A program made the translations under genes and the position numbers. From NCBI GenBank assembly GCA_964558415.1, contig CAZLDI010000014.1, positions 31,997 through 95,996 of the forward strand: a stretch of 64,000 nucleotides of DNA, given 5' to 3'. The notes under the pieces were generated by a model. It saw only the letters and a list, made by a program, of their open reading frames with translations, made no database searches and was not told where the DNA came from. The DNA is from CAZLDI01 sp964558415. Lineage in GTDB: Bacteria; Chloroflexota; Dehalococcoidia; SM23-28-2; RBG-16-64-32. How positions within the stretch are numbered: the stretch's first letter is position 1; every line of letters begins with the position of its first letter. Of the stretch, positions 1-8,334 are shown in pieces.

Positions 1-2
1 TT

Positions 3-446
3 GTGGACTGGCTGGGCACTCCCGCGGATCCCGACCACGTCAGGGAGCCGCTGATGATCAAGGTCTTCTTCGGAGCGTCTATGTCGAAGGAGGCGATGGT
101 GCGCGTCCTGCGCCGACGCATCGAAGAGATGGAGACCGCGAACAGGCACTATGACCGCGGCTGCACGGTAATCGAGCGTCTGGCGACCGGCATCGGCATG
201 AAACGTGAGGCGATGTTCTGGGATCTGACGCTGGATGCAGGGCGCAGACACAACGAGTCCGCGATCGCCTGGGCCGAGGAGACGATCGCCAAGATTGAGC
301 AACTGGACGATTCCTTTTTCAGGGACCGCCCGCTCCACGTCGGCCAGATGGACGTGCGGCTGGCGGTGGAAGTGCTCGAAAAATTGAAGGCGGAGATGCC
401 TTACGCCCTGGCGAGCGTCGAGCGCGCCCGCAACGACGAAAGCTGA
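3..446 (+). CDS. PadR-family regulator, C-terminal part (cut by window edge)
   Basis: The reading frame is open to the left edge, so the true start and the N-terminal winged helix lie outside the window; position 3 is only the first GTG. The visible 147 residues look like the all-helical C-terminal domain of PadR regulators (REPLMIKVFFG near the start, then long charged helices that dimerise). PadR proteins are small ligand-responsive repressors. A strong terminator follows the stop, so this gene ends its own transcript. The family call rests on the C-terminal domain only. Confidence 0.6.
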   Translation: MDWLGTPADPDHVREPLMIKVFFGASMSKEAMVRVLRRRIEEMETANRHYDRGCTVIERLATGIGMKREAMFWDLTLDAGRRHNESAIAWAEETIAKIEQLDDSFFRDRPLHVGQMDVRLAVEVLEKLKAEMPYALASVERARNDES

Positions 447-480
447 AAAATAACCGCCCTACCTGGCACCCCTCCCGCGA

Positions 481-519
481 GGCCGGGGGCTCCGGTCGCG
501 GAGCCCCCGGCCTTCGCTT
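481..519 (+). terminator. Rho-independent terminator after the PadR-type gene
   Basis: A perfect 14-bp GC-rich stem (481-494 with 499-512) closes on the tetraloop GTCG and is followed by a T-rich tract (TTCGCTTTCTT). It separates the regulator from the next promoter. Confidence 0.85.
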
Positions 520-521
520 TC

Positions 522-551
522 TTGACAGGGCGTTTTAGCGGCGTCTACCAT
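522..551 (+). promoter_or_regulatory. Sigma70-type promoter for the DUF35/thiolase genes
   Basis: TTGACA at 522-527 and TACCAT at 546-551 are separated by 18 bp. The -35 matches consensus exactly and sits at the end of the preceding terminator. The first gene starts at 593, leaving a leader of about 35 nt. Confidence 0.6.
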
Positions 552-592
552 CAGTCCTTGGCCCGAACCTCACGTTAACGTAAAGGCTCATC

Positions 593-1018
593 ATGACTCA
601 GGACGATTATCGCAAGCCCCTGCCGACGCCCAGCCCGGAGACGAAGCGCTATTGGGAGGCCTGCCGCAGCCACGAGCTCTGGCTGCCGTACTGCCGCGCC
701 TGCCTGCAGTTCTACTTCTATCCGCGCGATTTCTGTCCGATGTGTTTTTCATGGGACATTGAATGGCGCAAGTGCAGTGGTCGCGGCAAGATATACACCT
801 TCGCAATTCAGTACCGCGCGTTCCACCCGGGGTGGGCGAACGAAGCGCCGTATGTGACGGCGATCGTGGAACTTGAGGAGGGTCCGAGGGTCTTCACGAA
901 TATTGTGGGCGTGGAGCCTGACGCAAAGCAATTGGCGTGCGACATGCCGGTCGAGGTCGTGTTCGAGGACGTCAGCGAGACGATCAGCCTGCCCAAGTTT
1001 CGTCCGGTAGCATCGTGA
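593..1018 (+). CDS. DUF35 zinc-ribbon/OB-fold acyl-CoA-associated protein
   Basis: This 141-residue protein has the DUF35 (ChsH2-like) layout: an N-terminal helix with KRYWEAC, a rubredoxin-like zinc ribbon with C34-x2-C37 and C48-x2-C51, then an OB fold (GRGKIYTFAIQYRAFHPGW). Such proteins are non-catalytic partners that bind acyl-CoA and dock onto thiolase-fold enzymes, as in steroid side-chain degradation. A lipid-transfer-type thiolase lies two genes downstream in the same operon. Its stop overlaps the next start by 4 nt (GTGA). Confidence 0.85.
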   Translation: MTQDDYRKPLPTPSPETKRYWEACRSHELWLPYCRACLQFYFYPRDFCPMCFSWDIEWRKCSGRGKIYTFAIQYRAFHPGWANEAPYVTAIVELEEGPRVFTNIVGVEPDAKQLACDMPVEVVFEDVSETISLPKFRPVAS

Positions 1019-1500
1019 CCGTGGCTGAGCTCGCGGCTTCGAGCAGGCGCGTCGTAGCGGCCGCCGGGTCACGCGGAGTCGATATTCAGATCCGGCGCTT
1101 CCCCGAGGGCACCCGGACGGCCGAGGACGCCGCTCGCGCGATTGGGGTGCAGGTGGGGCAGATCGTCAAGTCCCTCGTGTTCATAGCGGACGAACGCCCT
1201 CTGCTTTGCCTGGTGTCCGGCTCGAACCGGCTCGACACCGGCCGGCTAGCGGCGACCCTTGATGTCACGACCGTTCGCCGCGCCGACGCGAATGAAGTGC
1301 GTGAAACGACGGGGTACGCTGTCGGTGGAGTCCCACCGTTCGGGCACGATCGAGAGCTGGCAATCTACTGCGATCGCGACCTGCTCCAGTACGAGGTGGT
1401 CTGGGCGGCGGCGGGCACGCCAGACACGGTCTTTGCGATCACACCGGAGGCGTTGATCGACGCCTGCGGCGCGCACGTCGCCGACGTGAAGGAGGGGTAG
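1015..1500 (+). CDS. YbaK/EbsC-family aminoacyl-tRNA deacylase
   Basis: The protein is 161 residues if it begins at GTG 1015, which overlaps the upstream TGA (GTGA); longer forms would read through the DUF35 gene. It contains the YbaK core: IVKSLVFIADERPLLCLVSGSNRLD and TGYAVGGVPPFGH. These single-domain proteins hydrolyse mischarged tRNA, for example Cys-tRNA(Pro), and act freestanding in the cytoplasm. It is wedged between DUF35 and its putative thiolase partner, directly abutting the thiolase start, so it is co-transcribed. The exact tRNA substrate cannot be told from sequence. Confidence 0.85.
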   Translation: MTVAELAASSRRVVAAAGSRGVDIQIRRFPEGTRTAEDAARAIGVQVGQIVKSLVFIADERPLLCLVSGSNRLDTGRLAATLDVTTVRRADANEVRETTGYAVGGVPPFGHDRELAIYCDRDLLQYEVVWAAAGTPDTVFAITPEALIDACGAHVADVKEG

Positions 1501-2691
1501 GTGCCCCGAGCGAACCTGGATGACAAGGATAAGGCCTCGCTATTCAAGCAGGTCGCCATCGTGGGCGCGGACGAGTGCGACGAGATCGGCATCGTCCCAC
1601 ACAAGTCCGTGCTGCAACTGCACGCCGAGGCGGCGCGCAACGCGCTGGAGGACGCTGGCATCGACAAGTCAGAGGTCGACGGCGTCTTCACGACCGGCGC
1701 TGGTTGGTCAGGCAGCCTGCAGGTAGCGGAGTATCTCGGGATCCAGCCCCGCTATACGGACAGCACCTCCGTGGGCGGCTCGTCGTTCGTGATCGACGTT
1801 GAGCACGCGGCGGCGGCGATCGCCGCGGGGTTGATAGAGGTCGCCCTAATCACTCACGGCGAGACGGGGCATTCCAACCGCTTCCGCCCGGGTTCGGGAC
1901 GGCCGGCGGCCGACCCCTGGTTCCCGTCGGCGCAGTTCGAGCTTCCCTACCACGTCGGCGGCGCGCCAACTCAGTACTCGATGGCGTGCATGCGGCACAT
2001 GCACCAGTACGGTACGACGCACGAGCAACTCGCCGAGATCGCCGTTGCGACCCGGAAGTGGGCGATGCTGAACCCGAAGGCGATGATGCGGGACCCAATC
2101 ACGATCGATGACGTGCTTTCATCGCGCTGGGTGTCCTATCCGTTCCACCTGCTCGACTGCTGCCTCGTCACCGACGCCGGGGGCGCGGTGGTCGTCACGA
2201 GCGCCGAGCGGGCCAGGGACTGCAAGAAGAAGCCGGCCTGGGTGCTGGGGTCCGGCGAGGCCACGACGCACCAGTCTATCCTCTCGATGCCGGACCTCAC
2301 AACGACGCCCGCGGCTATCTCCGGCCCGCGCGCCTTCGCGATGGCGGGCGTAAAGCACAAGGACATCGACGTCGTTGAGGTCTACGACTCGTTCACCTAC
2401 ACCGCGCTCGTCACCCTCGAAGCGTTGGGGTTCTGCAAGCCGGGAGAGGGCGGCGCCTTCGTTTCCGGCCAGCGGACTGCGCCCGGCGGTGACTTCCCAA
2501 TGAATACTAACGGCGGCGGGCTGTCGTACACTCATCCGGGCATGTACGGCATGTTCATTCTCATTGAGGCGGTCCGTCAACTGCGGGGCGAGTGCGGCGA
2601 ACGCCAGGTGTCCGGCGCAAAGCTGGCCTGCGTCAACGGTACGGGCGGAACCCTCTCGTCTACCGGCACGCTCATTTTGGGGGTCGACTAA
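1501..2691 (+). CDS. SCP-x/lipid-transfer-type thiolase-fold protein (possible aldolase)
   Basis: This is a 396-residue thiolase-fold protein starting with GTG directly after the upstream stop. The segment that carries the nucleophilic cysteine in true thiolases reads TSVGGSSF here, without cysteine. The C-terminal part keeps NTNGGGLSYTHPGMYG with the HPG histidine, and DCCLVTDAGGAVVVT is typical of non-decarboxylating lipid-transfer proteins. Relatives such as Ltp2 pair with DUF35 proteins and catalyse retro-aldol cleavage rather than thiolysis; the DUF35 gene upstream supports that reading. The chemistry is inferred, the fold is clear. Confidence 0.85.
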   Translation: MPRANLDDKDKASLFKQVAIVGADECDEIGIVPHKSVLQLHAEAARNALEDAGIDKSEVDGVFTTGAGWSGSLQVAEYLGIQPRYTDSTSVGGSSFVIDVEHAAAAIAAGLIEVALITHGETGHSNRFRPGSGRPAADPWFPSAQFELPYHVGGAPTQYSMACMRHMHQYGTTHEQLAEIAVATRKWAMLNPKAMMRDPITIDDVLSSRWVSYPFHLLDCCLVTDAGGAVVVTSAERARDCKKKPAWVLGSGEATTHQSILSMPDLTTTPAAISGPRAFAMAGVKHKDIDVVEVYDSFTYTALVTLEALGFCKPGEGGAFVSGQRTAPGGDFPMNTNGGGLSYTHPGMYGMFILIEAVRQLRGECGERQVSGAKLACVNGTGGTLSSTGTLILGVD

Positions 2692-3671
2692 TGCTGCGCA
2701 CACGATTTACCGAGATGTTTGGTCTGCAATGCCCGATCATGTCCGCGCCTATGGCGATGCACAGTGGGGGCAAGCTGGCCGCGGCAGTCTCGACGGCCGG
2801 TGGCCTCGGCAGCTTCGGCGGCATACACCGCAGCAAGGGCTCCGACTGGCTGCGCGGCGAGATTGCGGCTATCCGGTCGCAGACCCAGCAGCCGTTCGCG
2901 ATAGGCTTCATCACCTCCTTCCTGCCGATGTTCACGCAGCACTTCGACACCGTCCTGGAGGAGCGCGTCCCTGTGATCGCACTCTCATTCGGGTCGCCAC
3001 AGCCCTGGCTCGATAAGGCGAAGGCCTCAGGCGCTAAGGTGATGTGCCAGGTCCAATCGATGGACCACGCACTGGAGGCAGTCTCCGCCGGCGCCGATGT
3101 CCTCGTCGCGCAGGGAAACGAGGCCGGTGGACACACCGGGACCATGAACCTTCTGCCTTTCCTGGTGAGCGTCATCGATCGCTTCCCAGACGTTCCGGTA
3201 CTGGCAGCCGGAGGGATCGGAGGCGGAAGGGCGTTGGCGTCCGTCCTCGCCGCTGGCGCCGACGGCGCGTGGGCAGGCACGGCATTTCTGGCCACGCCTG
3301 AATGCGTCGAGGTCCCGGACGAACACAAGCGCTTGATCGTCGAAAGCGACGGCGGAGACACCGTCTACACGGCGGCTTACGACGTACTCGGGGGAGCGCC
3401 CTGGCCGGCGGGCATAGCGGAGCGGGTTAGGCGCAACCGCTTCACAGACGAATGGAGCGGACGCGAGCAGGAAGTCGCCGAGCGGCGCGCGGAGCTATCG
3501 ACCCGGGTGCAGGCAGCCGAGACGCGCTTCGACGCGGATGATCGCGCTGTCCTCTACGGGCAGTCCGCCGGCTCTGTGCGCGCCGTCCGACCGGCCGCGC
3601 AGGTCCTGCACGAGATGTGCGATGAGGCGGAGCAGATTCTGCGCGAGCGCACAAAGTCCTTACTCTCCTGA
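2691..3671 (+). CDS. Nitronate monooxygenase / 2-nitropropane dioxygenase family
   Basis: A 326-residue FMN-binding TIM-barrel protein. ATG 2691 overlaps the thiolase stop (TAATG) and is preferred over longer in-frame starts inside the thiolase. Visible motifs are CPIMSAPM at the N-terminus, AQGNEAGGHTG (catalytic loop around the conserved His) and LAAGGIGGGRAL for FMN phosphate binding. Members oxidise alkyl nitronates with O2, or act as FMN-dependent reductases in lipid metabolism. Co-transcription with DUF35/thiolase suggests a lipid or xenobiotic role. Confidence 0.85.
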   Translation: MLRTRFTEMFGLQCPIMSAPMAMHSGGKLAAAVSTAGGLGSFGGIHRSKGSDWLRGEIAAIRSQTQQPFAIGFITSFLPMFTQHFDTVLEERVPVIALSFGSPQPWLDKAKASGAKVMCQVQSMDHALEAVSAGADVLVAQGNEAGGHTGTMNLLPFLVSVIDRFPDVPVLAAGGIGGGRALASVLAAGADGAWAGTAFLATPECVEVPDEHKRLIVESDGGDTVYTAAYDVLGGAPWPAGIAERVRRNRFTDEWSGREQEVAERRAELSTRVQAAETRFDADDRAVLYGQSAGSVRAVRPAAQVLHEMCDEAEQILRERTKSLLS

Positions 3672-3677
3672 CGCCCG

Positions 3678-4313
3678 TTGCTCATCGACCTCCACACTCA
3701 CACGTATCCCCTTTCGCACGATAGTCTGATCTCGCCCGATGATCTCATCGTCGCGGCGCAAGAGGCGGGTCTCGAGGGGGTCTGTCTTACAGAGCACGAT
3801 TTCTTCTGGGAGCGCGAGGAGGCGGCCGAATTGGCGAGGCGCCACGAGTTCCTCGTCATTCCAGGAATTGAGGTGAACACGGAAGACGGGCACTTCGTGG
3901 TCTTCGGCCTCGAGAAGTTCATTTATGGCATGCACCGCACCGCAGAGCTCGTGAGAATGGTGGAAGATGCGCGCGGCGCGATCGTCGCTGCTCATCCGTA
4001 CCGGCGGCAGCTGCCGTTCGAGCTGCGACACGATGGAGACTGGAGCAACGCACTTGAGCGCGCAGTGGCCAATCCCTCCTACGGCCACATGACGGCGATG
4101 GAGACGCAGAACGGCCGCGGCAGCGAGAGGGAGAACTCTTTTGCGGCTCAAGTGGGCGCCAGACTGGGCCTGCCGGCAGTCGCCGCCAGTGACGCTCACC
4201 ATGTCCGGGACATCGGACGCTGCGCCACGGAGTTCGAGCGACGTGTGGCCGGACTGGGCGACCTGATAGAGGAGTTGAGGTCGGGGCGTTTTCGGGCGGT
4301 GGTTCGCGGTTAG
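3678..4313 (+). CDS. PHP-domain metal-dependent phosphoesterase
   Basis: The 211-residue protein starts at TTG 3678, six bases after the previous stop. PHP metal-ligand motifs are present: DLHTHT at the N-terminus, LTEHD, IPGIEVNT, AAHPYRR and ASDAHH near the end. PHP proteins are trinuclear metal phosphoesterases acting on nucleotide or sugar phosphates. Nothing here specifies the substrate. It closes the first gene run. Confidence 0.85.
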   Translation: MLIDLHTHTYPLSHDSLISPDDLIVAAQEAGLEGVCLTEHDFFWEREEAAELARRHEFLVIPGIEVNTEDGHFVVFGLEKFIYGMHRTAELVRMVEDARGAIVAAHPYRRQLPFELRHDGDWSNALERAVANPSYGHMTAMETQNGRGSERENSFAAQVGARLGLPAVAASDAHHVRDIGRCATEFERRVAGLGDLIEELRSGRFRAVVRG

Positions 4314-4390
4314 CCCTTGCACGGTGAGCGCCGAGCGTGAGCACAAGCACTTGCGCGTTCGACGCCGCTCACTCATAATTCCAGCCCGTC

Positions 4391-4783
4391 ATGGCGTTCG
4401 CGCGCAGAGCAATTCCGAAGCGGCTTTCATCGCGTCTCTGGCTGGTAACGTTACCCTCCGCGCTCGTGTCGTTCGAGCGCCGGCAGTCCGTGCCAAAGCT
4501 GCCGATCGGGCGCGGCCGCTACGCCGGCATAGCGCTGATCGCCGGCGGAATGGTCCTGGCACTGCGGGCCTGGCGTGACCCCGAAGCCGGGATTGGAGTG
4601 GCAGGGCCCTTGGCCGCGAAGCCCGCAACGATGGGCGGCGTCCTGGTGCTCGGCGGCCTCGCACTGCTGATGCGCTCGGCGGTGTTGGCGGCATATTCGC
4701 TGGGCGTGGCGGTGGCCGCAAGCACGGATAAGGTGGAGGTTGAAGAGCCTCGTCCGTCCGATTTCATCGGCAGCGTCAGCTGA
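4391..4783 (+). CDS. Small predicted membrane protein, unknown function
   Basis: A 130-residue basic N-terminus is followed by two hydrophobic segments (YAGIALIAGGMVLAL and MGGVLVLGGLALLMRSAVLAAYSLGVAVAA), so a two-pass inner-membrane protein is likely. No family is recognised. It lies alone between the PHP gene and the next promoter. The hydrophobic pattern makes it more credible than the opposite-strand frames, but expression is unproven. Confidence 0.45.
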   Translation: MAFARRAIPKRLSSRLWLVTLPSALVSFERRQSVPKLPIGRGRYAGIALIAGGMVLALRAWRDPEAGIGVAGPLAAKPATMGGVLVLGGLALLMRSAVLAAYSLGVAVAASTDKVEVEEPRPSDFIGSVS

Positions 4784-4817
4784 GTCCAGTCAGCTGAACC
4801 CGAGCGAGTACAAACGT

Positions 4818-4846
4818 TTGACACCCCTCACTGCCTGCGGTATGCT
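4818..4846 (+). promoter_or_regulatory. Sigma70-type promoter of the MaoC/SDR operon
   Basis: TTGACA (4818-4823), 17-bp spacer, TATGCT (4841-4846). A strong Shine-Dalgarno (GGAAGGAGGT, 4894-4903) precedes the first gene at 4911. Confidence 0.75.
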
Positions 4847-4910
4847 CCCATTCGCACATTGACGCGCACGTAAAGGTTGCGGCGCGAGAGACCGGAAGGA
4901 GGTCCGCCCC

Positions 4911-5390
4911 ATGACCCAATCGCAGGCCTCAGTGGTCACGGACGAGATGCGATCCGCGATAGGCAGAGAGTCTGATCCCGTCACCTACGAAGTTGACAGA
5001 ACCGGCTGCCGCCAGTTCGCGCGCGCCGTTGGCTACACAGACCCCATTTTCTACGACGAGGCGGGCGCCAAAGCGCGCGGGTACCGAGGCGTCGTTGCGC
5101 CCGCGGGTTTCCTCGGCCTCGCCGTGGCGGTTCCCGGTCAGCAGGCCCGCACGCCGGAGGCCTTCCGGCTCGACGTACCGTACAAGCGCGTCCTCAATGG
5201 CGGAACGGACATCGAGTACTTCGACGACGTCTGCGCCGGGGACGTGCTCACCGCCACGACGAAGCTGACCGACCTCGCCGAGCGAGAGGGTCGCATGGGT
5301 CCGATGCTGATCCTGAGCACGGAGACGGCATACAAAAACGGAGCGGGCAAGGTCGTCGCGATCGCCCGTGGTCAGGCGATCCGTTACTAG
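4911..5390 (+). CDS. MaoC-like hotdog dehydratase, FAS1-type N-terminal subunit
   Basis: A 159-residue single hotdog domain of the N-terminal MaoC type: EVDRTGCRQFARAVGYTDPIFYDE, VVAPAGFLG and a GTDIEYFDDVCAGD stretch. Such subunits pair with a catalytic MaoC subunit to form a split enoyl-CoA hydratase/dehydratase. The catalytic partner follows 9 bp downstream. The start is fixed by a near-perfect ribosome binding site. It is the first gene of an operon with two SDR dehydrogenases, consistent with hydration followed by oxidation of an enoyl-CoA. Confidence 0.85.
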   Translation: MTQSQASVVTDEMRSAIGRESDPVTYEVDRTGCRQFARAVGYTDPIFYDEAGAKARGYRGVVAPAGFLGLAVAVPGQQARTPEAFRLDVPYKRVLNGGTDIEYFDDVCAGDVLTATTKLTDLAEREGRMGPMLILSTETAYKNGAGKVVAIARGQAIRY

Positions 5391-5399
5391 GAGGGCGCA

Positions 5400-5828
5400 G
5401 TGGCACAGCTGTACTTCGAAGACATCAAGGAAGGCCAGGAGATAACGACGCTGACGGAGCACTGCGATTCCCAGAGGCTGGTGCACTGGGCAGCGGGATC
5501 GGGAGACTACTACCAGATCCACTACGACAAGGACTTCGCGCAGCGAACGGGGTTGCCGGACCGCATCGTTCACGGGGCCCTCAAGCACGCGCTGCTCGGT
5601 CGCATGCTGCACGAATGGATCGGCGAGAAGGGCCGCATCCGCCGGTTCGCCTGCCAGTACCGCGGCATGGACCACATCGACAAGAACGTGACCAGCAAAG
5701 GCGTCGTCACCGCCAAGAAGACTGAAAACGGCGCGAACCTCGTCGAGCTCGAAGTGTGGACCGAGGACCCGGACGGGCAGAAGACCACGCCCGGCACAGC
5801 CGTGGTCGCGCTCCCGTCACGTTCGTAG
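5400..5828 (+). CDS. MaoC-like hotdog dehydratase, catalytic subunit
   Basis: This 142-residue hotdog protein (GTG start) carries the hydratase 2 signature: SGDYYQIHYDKDFAQRTG, with the Asp and His expected to activate water, and RIVHGALKHALLGRML. It probably forms the active heteromer with the preceding FAS1-like subunit and hydrates a 2-enoyl-CoA. The SDR genes behind it would oxidise the resulting 3-hydroxyacyl-CoA. Substrate chain length is unknown. Confidence 0.85.
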   Translation: MAQLYFEDIKEGQEITTLTEHCDSQRLVHWAAGSGDYYQIHYDKDFAQRTGLPDRIVHGALKHALLGRMLHEWIGEKGRIRRFACQYRGMDHIDKNVTSKGVVTAKKTENGANLVELEVWTEDPDGQKTTPGTAVVALPSRS

Positions 5829-5841
5829 TCCGGAGGCCGGC

Positions 5842-6786
5842 ATGGGATTCCTTGAGGGTAGAGTAGCCGTCATCACGGGCGCCGGCCGCGGCATCGGCCG
5901 CGGCATCGCAATCCTGATGGCGGAGGAAGGCGCGAAGGTCGTCGTGAACGATCCGGGCGTGAACCCGGATGGCACGGGGCACGACGATGGCCCGGCCGAC
6001 CAGGTGGTGGCGGAGATCAAAAAGGCTGGGGGCAGCGCGGCGGCGAACTACGACTCCGTGACAACCGCTGAGGGCGGCGAGGGCATCATCAAGACGGCGC
6101 TCGACAGCTTCGGGCGGGTCGACGTACTCGTGAACAACGCCGGGATCCTGCGCGATCGGATGATCTTCAACATGGCCCAGCAGGACTGGGACGAGGTGAT
6201 GGCGGTGCACCTGAAGGGCCATTTCAACACCATCAAACCCGCGTCCGTGCTGATGCGACAGCAGCGGTTCGGGCGGATCATCAACTTCAGCTCGGAGTCC
6301 GGGCTCTGGGGCAACGCCGGGCAGGCCAATTACGGCGCCGCGAAGTCCGCGATCGCAGGACTAACGCGCGTCGTGGCCAGGGACCTGGGGCGCTACGGGG
6401 CGACCTGCAACGCGATCGCGCCGCGCGCATGGACGCGGCTAACCGCCACGATCCCGCAGAGACAGCAGGGGACACCGGCGGCAACACAAGGAGCGCCCGC
6501 GCCGGAGGGCATACAGCAACTTGACCCGGACATGGTCGCGCCGATGGTCGCCTACCTGGCCACCGACGCGGCCTGGAACGTCAACGGACAGATATTCTTG
6601 GTCTACGCTGGAACGGTGGCGGTGCTACATCATCCCGTCCCCTGGCGGACGATCTTCAAGGCGGGGCTCTGGACCCTGGACGAACTCTCCGAGCGGGCGC
6701 CCCAGCTGCTGGAAGGCACCCGCAACCCCGCTCCACCACCGGAGGAGCTGAACGTGCCGGGCCGCGAGGTCCAGGTACCGCTGTAG
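5842..6786 (+). CDS. SDR-family 3-hydroxyacyl-CoA dehydrogenase-like (copy 1)
   Basis: A 314-residue short-chain dehydrogenase of the HSD17B4/MFE-2 N-terminal type. It has TGAGRGIG for NAD(P) binding, VNDPGVN with an extended loop typical of MFE-2, NNAGIL, a serine in NFSSESG and the catalytic YGAAK. The usual PG motif after the catalytic helix is changed (IAPRAWTRL), and the preceding region differs from copy 2, so cofactor or substrate loop function may have drifted. It forms a tandem pair with the next gene, 11 bp apart. Confidence 0.85.
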   Translation: MGFLEGRVAVITGAGRGIGRGIAILMAEEGAKVVVNDPGVNPDGTGHDDGPADQVVAEIKKAGGSAAANYDSVTTAEGGEGIIKTALDSFGRVDVLVNNAGILRDRMIFNMAQQDWDEVMAVHLKGHFNTIKPASVLMRQQRFGRIINFSSESGLWGNAGQANYGAAKSAIAGLTRVVARDLGRYGATCNAIAPRAWTRLTATIPQRQQGTPAATQGAPAPEGIQQLDPDMVAPMVAYLATDAAWNVNGQIFLVYAGTVAVLHHPVPWRTIFKAGLWTLDELSERAPQLLEGTRNPAPPPEELNVPGREVQVPL

Positions 6787-6797
6787 GAGAACTGTAC

Positions 6798-7760
6798 ATG
6801 GGAGACAGGCTGAAGGGACGAAGCGCCGTCGTGACCGGCGCGGGGCGCGGGATCGGACGGACCGTCGCGCTGCTGCTCGCCGACGAGGGTGCGAATGTCG
6901 TGGTCAACGACCCGGGGGTGAACGTGGACGGCACGGGCCACGACGACGGCCCCGCGGACCAGGTTGTCGCCGAGATTCGTCAGTCGGGCGGGACGGCAGT
7001 CGCCAACCACGACAGCGTGGCGACGGCCGACGGCGGCGAGGCGATGGTACGGCAGTGCGTCGACGCCTTCGGCCGGATCGACATCCTGATCAATGTGGCA
7101 GGGATCCTGCGTGACCGGATGATCTTCAACATGGCGGAAGAGGAGTGGGATGCGGTGATCGCCGTTCACCTCAACGGCCATTTCAACACGATCAAGCCCG
7201 CCTCTGTACTGATGCGGCAGCAGCGCTACGGACGAATCGTCAACTTCTCGTCCATCTCCGGCCTGCGAGGCAACTCCGGCCAGGCGAACTACGGCGCGGC
7301 CAAAGCAGGCATCGCCGGCCTCACCCGAGTCGTCGCCCGGGACCTCGGGCGCTACGGAGTGACCTGCAACTGCATCGCGCCAGGCGCGATGACCCGCATG
7401 GTCGCCCAGGTGCCGGAGGCGTCACGCCAGCTCAGAGCGGCGCGCGGTATGGCGCAGCCGGGCGGTGCATCGGCGATGCTCGCGGACCGGACTCCCGACC
7501 ACGTCGCCCCGATGACTGTCTGGCTCTGCACGGACGACGCCTGGAACGTCAACGGGAAGATCTTCCACGTGGCGGGCGGCAACGTCGCACTGGCGCACGA
7601 GGAGATGCCGCTGCGTCAGATCAGCAAGGACGGCAAGTGGACGGTGGAGGAGCTGATCTCGCTGGTCCCGAACCAGTTGCTGAACGGGATCCCGAACCCT
7701 GCGCCGCCGCCGGACGACCTGGAAGTCCCCGGCCGCATGCCTCAGGGCGCACCTGCCTAA
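6798..7760 (+). CDS. SDR-family 3-hydroxyacyl-CoA dehydrogenase-like (copy 2)
   Basis: A 320-residue tandem paralogue of the preceding SDR, collinear over the whole length (both carry GHDDGPADQVVAEI and NTIKPASVLMRQQR). It has TGAGRGIG, NFSSISG, YGAAK and the canonical IAPGAMTRM. The NNAG motif is NVAG here. It probably oxidises (3R)-hydroxyacyl-CoA produced by the MaoC pair. It ends the operon and converges with the GNAT gene after only 7 bp. Confidence 0.85.
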   Translation: MGDRLKGRSAVVTGAGRGIGRTVALLLADEGANVVVNDPGVNVDGTGHDDGPADQVVAEIRQSGGTAVANHDSVATADGGEAMVRQCVDAFGRIDILINVAGILRDRMIFNMAEEEWDAVIAVHLNGHFNTIKPASVLMRQQRYGRIVNFSSISGLRGNSGQANYGAAKAGIAGLTRVVARDLGRYGVTCNCIAPGAMTRMVAQVPEASRQLRAARGMAQPGGASAMLADRTPDHVAPMTVWLCTDDAWNVNGKIFHVAGGNVALAHEEMPLRQISKDGKWTVEELISLVPNQLLNGIPNPAPPPDDLEVPGRMPQGAPA

Positions 7761-7767
7761 TACCCGG

Positions 7768-8334
7768 TCAGGCGACTGCCTCTCGCAGAACTGCACCCCG
7801 GCCGATTCGGTCGCGCCACAGCTCCATCAGGATGAAGGTGTTTCCGTCCCTCCAGGACGTGCCGCAGACGTCGAAGCCGGCTTTAGTGAAAGCCCTGTGC
7901 GCGCGGCCGTTCCAGTCCAGTGTGTGAAGGTACAGGCGCTGTATCTTCCAGTGAGAGAAGGCCACACGCGCCATCGTGGCGAGCGCGTCCGACCCGTATC
8001 CCGCAGACCAGCTGCCGCTTTCTCCGATGCTAATACCGATCTCCGCCTCACCGCGCGCGGTGTCGATGTTGTAACACATGACGTTGCCGATGTGGACGCC
8101 GTTTTCATTCTCGATCGCAAATGAACGCCCGGGGAGGTCGGTGAATCGATAGTCGAAGGACCAGCTCCGCTCGTAGTTCTCGAACGGCTGTTGGACGGGG
8201 CGTGAGGCGTCGAAGCGCGCCAGGTCCGGGTCGCTTCGCCAGCGATACTCATCGGCAGCGTCTTCGATGCGCTTGCGGCGGATGATGGCGCGCCGGCCAC
8301 GGGCGACGACATCGTCGGACGGAAATGCTGTCAC
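7768..8334 (-). CDS. GNAT-family N-acetyltransferase (RimJ/RimL type)
   Basis: A 188-residue GNAT protein with IGNVMCYNIDTARGEAEIGISIGE, then GYGSDALATMARVAFSHWKIQRLYLHTLDWNGRAHRAFTKAGF, the acetyl-CoA binding loop and the alpha4/beta5 region of RimJ/RimL-like enzymes. Its ATG overlaps the NUDIX stop by 4 nt. It is the last gene of the long minus-strand operon that starts at argF. The target amine is unknown. Confidence 0.85.
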   Translation of the reverse strand: MTAFPSDDVVARGRRAIIRRKRIEDAADEYRWRSDPDLARFDASRPVQQPFENYERSWSFDYRFTDLPGRSFAIENENGVHIGNVMCYNIDTARGEAEIGISIGESGSWSAGYGSDALATMARVAFSHWKIQRLYLHTLDWNGRAHRAFTKAGFDVCGTSWRDGNTFILMELWRDRIGRGAVLREAVA

